Shown: one piece after another, positions 5,873 to 7,013 of the stretch
Layout: each line of letters begins with the position of its first letter
How positions within the stretch are numbered: position 1 is the first letter of the stretch
From: Gammaproteobacteria bacterium
Lineage (GTDB): Bacteria; Pseudomonadota; Gammaproteobacteria; Xanthomonadales; Xanthomonadaceae
NCBI GenBank assembly: GCA_025360985.1
Contig: JANYBA010000345.1
Coordinates: 1-7,013, forward strand
Reading direction: 5' to 3'
DNA: 7,013 nucleotides
Position numbers and translations under genes: made by a program
Notes under the pieces: model-generated
Told to the model about the DNA's origin: nothing
What the model saw: only the letters and a program-made list of their open reading frames with translations
Database searches by the model: none

Positions 5873-7013
5873 CTACCCCAGGCGACGAGCGTCCTGCACG
5901 CCCGGCACCGCGTTCAGGCGCCCGAGCAATTCGCTCAGTTGCTGGAAGTCGCTCACGTTGAGGACCGCGCGGATTTCGGCAAGGCCGCGCGCGGCGTCCA
6001 CTTGCGAGCTCATGCCGAGGATGTTGACCTCGGCCTGGGCGATCAGGTTGGTGACGTCCTTGAGCAGCCATTTGCGATCGTAGGCGCGCACCAGCACGTT
6101 GACTTCGTAGCGTGACCCGGCGGCGTGGCCCCAGTTCACCGGCAATGACCGTTCCGGTTGCGTCGCCAGCAAGCGCTGCACGCTGGCGCAGCCGTCCCGG
6201 TGCACGCTGACGCCACGGGCGCGGGTCAGGTAGCCGACGATGGCGTCGCCCGGGACCGGCTGGCAACAACGCGCCATCTGCACCAGCAGGTTGCCGACGC
6301 CTTCGACGGTGAATCGGCTGCCGTCCTCCTTCTTGCGCTTGCGCGCGGGCGGCTTCGGCGCCTCCTTGGGTTGCGCCTGCAGGGACTGGAGGTGGTCGTG
6401 CAAGGCGCGGCTGACCTGGCTCGGGCTGATGTCCCCCAGGGCCATGGCGACCTGCAAGGACTCGACCGTGGGCAGCCGGAATTTTTCCAGCACCGGCGCC
6501 AGGTCGGCCTGCAGCATCGCCACCCGACGCAATTCCTTTTCCAGCAATTCCTTGCCTGCCTGCAGGTTGCGGGCGCGATCAAGCCGGTGGAACCAGGCGC
6601 GAACCTTGTCGCGGGCGCGGCCGGTAGCGAGGAAGCCGTTGGCGGCGAGCAACCAGTCGCGGCGCGGCTCGGCGATCTTGGAAGTGACGATCTCGACGCG
6701 GTCGCCGCTGGCCGGCTGCGAATCCAGGGGCACGAGCCGGCCGTTGACCTTGGCGCCGCGGCAGCGGTGGCCGACCTCGGTGTGCACGGCGTAGGCGAAA
6801 TCGAGCACGGTCGCGCCCTTGGGCAAGTCGACGACTTCGCCACGTGGCGTCAGCAAGTAGACGCGGTCCTCGATCAGCTCGGTGTTGAAGCCGGCGAGCA
6901 GGGCGTTCTCGTCGTCGTCGTTGCGGCCTTCGAGCAATTGCCGCATCCAGGCGACCTTGCGCTCGAAGCCGGCTTCGCCCTTGCCGGCGCCCGCGCCGAA
7001 CTGACCTTCCTTG
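5873..7013 (-). CDS. relA: RelA (p)ppGpp synthetase, C-terminal regulatory half (N-terminus beyond right edge)
   Basis: RelA makes (p)ppGpp from ATP and GTP/GDP on stalled ribosomes carrying uncharged tRNA, the stringent response. The 379 visible residues hold only the regulatory half. Fragment numbering: end of the synthetase region (1-30, KEGQFGAG...ERKVAWMRQLLEG); TGS domain at about 49-110 (VYLLTPRGEVVDLPKGAT, AYAVHTEVGHRCRGAKVNG), which contacts the tRNA end; a helical segment (115-210); a short Lys/Arg-rich linker (216-229); the zinc-finger/RIS domain at about 235-285 with Cys249-Cys250 and HRDGC (His271, Cys275); and an ACT domain at about 300-377, ending in VQDARRLG. GHRCRGAKVNGRLVPL and MARCCQPVPGD follow the RelA pattern rather than SpoT as I remember both. 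Stop TAG is at 5875-5873. The hydrolase-like and synthetase active sites lie outside the window, so their integrity cannot be judged. Confidence 0.95.
   Translation of the reverse strand, partial: KEGQFGAGAGKGEAGFERKVAWMRQLLEGRNDDDENALLAGFNTELIEDRVYLLTPRGEVVDLPKGATVLDFAYAVHTEVGHRCRGAKVNGRLVPLDSQPASGDRVEIVTSKIAEPRRDWLLAANGFLATGRARDKVRAWFHRLDRARNLQAGKELLEKELRRVAMLQADLAPVLEKFRLPTVESLQVAMALGDISPSQVSRALHDHLQSLQAQPKEAPKPPARKRKKEDGSRFTVEGVGNLLVQMARCCQPVPGDAIVGYLTRARGVSVHRDGCASVQRLLATQPERSLPVNWGHAAGSRYEVNVLVRAYDRKWLLKDVTNLIAQAEVNILGMSSQVDAARGLAEIRAVLNVSDFQQLSELLGRLNAVPGVQDARRLG

Noticed and set aside
1..7013. CRISPR array, IS element, tRNA, phage or defence genes.
   Set aside because: No spaced direct repeats, terminal inverted repeats, cloverleaf-like sequences or mobile or defence protein motifs were seen; nearly the whole window is accounted for by five housekeeping-type genes.

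Overview
The window is GC-rich (by eye roughly two thirds G+C) and almost entirely coding. Every recognisable protein points to a Gram-negative gammaproteobacterium: a PBP1b-type peptidoglycan synthase with a UB2H region, an outer-membrane-type lipoprotein, a YoaA helicase very close in sequence to the E. coli type, and a RelA C-terminal half. High GC together with this gene neighbourhood suggests the Xanthomonadales (Lysobacter/Luteimonas/Xanthomonas relatives). That placement is inference from memory of such genomes, not from a search.

Layout, left to right. Positions 1-3689 hold a tight minus-strand cluster read from right to left: mrcB (PBP1b, TTG start at 3689), a small TPR lipoprotein that overlaps the mrcB stop by the four bases ATGA, and yoaA, whose GTG start lies 3 bases after the lipoprotein stop and which runs off the left edge. 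Positions 3690-3755 are a short divergent intergenic region holding the most AT-rich patch seen in the window. Positions 3756-5861 encode, on the plus strand, a two-domain glycosyltransferase (GT2-like then GT4-like). After an 11-base gap comes relA on the minus strand (5873 to the right edge), convergent with the glycosyltransferase and cut off before its catalytic domains. No stretch above 70 bases lacks a gene. I saw no tRNA, rRNA, IS element, CRISPR array, attachment site or convincing intrinsic terminator.

How the genes fit together: mrcB and the lipoprotein are very likely one functional unit. PBP1b enzymes of Gram-negative bacteria are switched on by outer-membrane lipoproteins that reach through the peptidoglycan to the UB2H domain (LpoB in enterics, the TPR-containing LpoP in Pseudomonas), so a TPR lipoprotein translationally coupled to mrcB is a good LpoP-type candidate. 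yoaA (iron-sulfur DNA repair helicase) is probably co-transcribed but not obviously related in function. The glycosyltransferase stands alone, with no polysaccharide cluster visible around it, and sits on the opposite strand between relA and mrcB.

Nothing here looks like a wholly new system. The points most worth a second look are the LpoP-like lipoprotein, the run of unusual translation starts (TTG, ATGA overlap, GTG just after an in-frame stop, possible near-leaderless ATG), and the arrangement of relA and mrcB around an opposed gene with almost no room for terminators. The many very long antisense reading frames are judged to be high-GC shadows.
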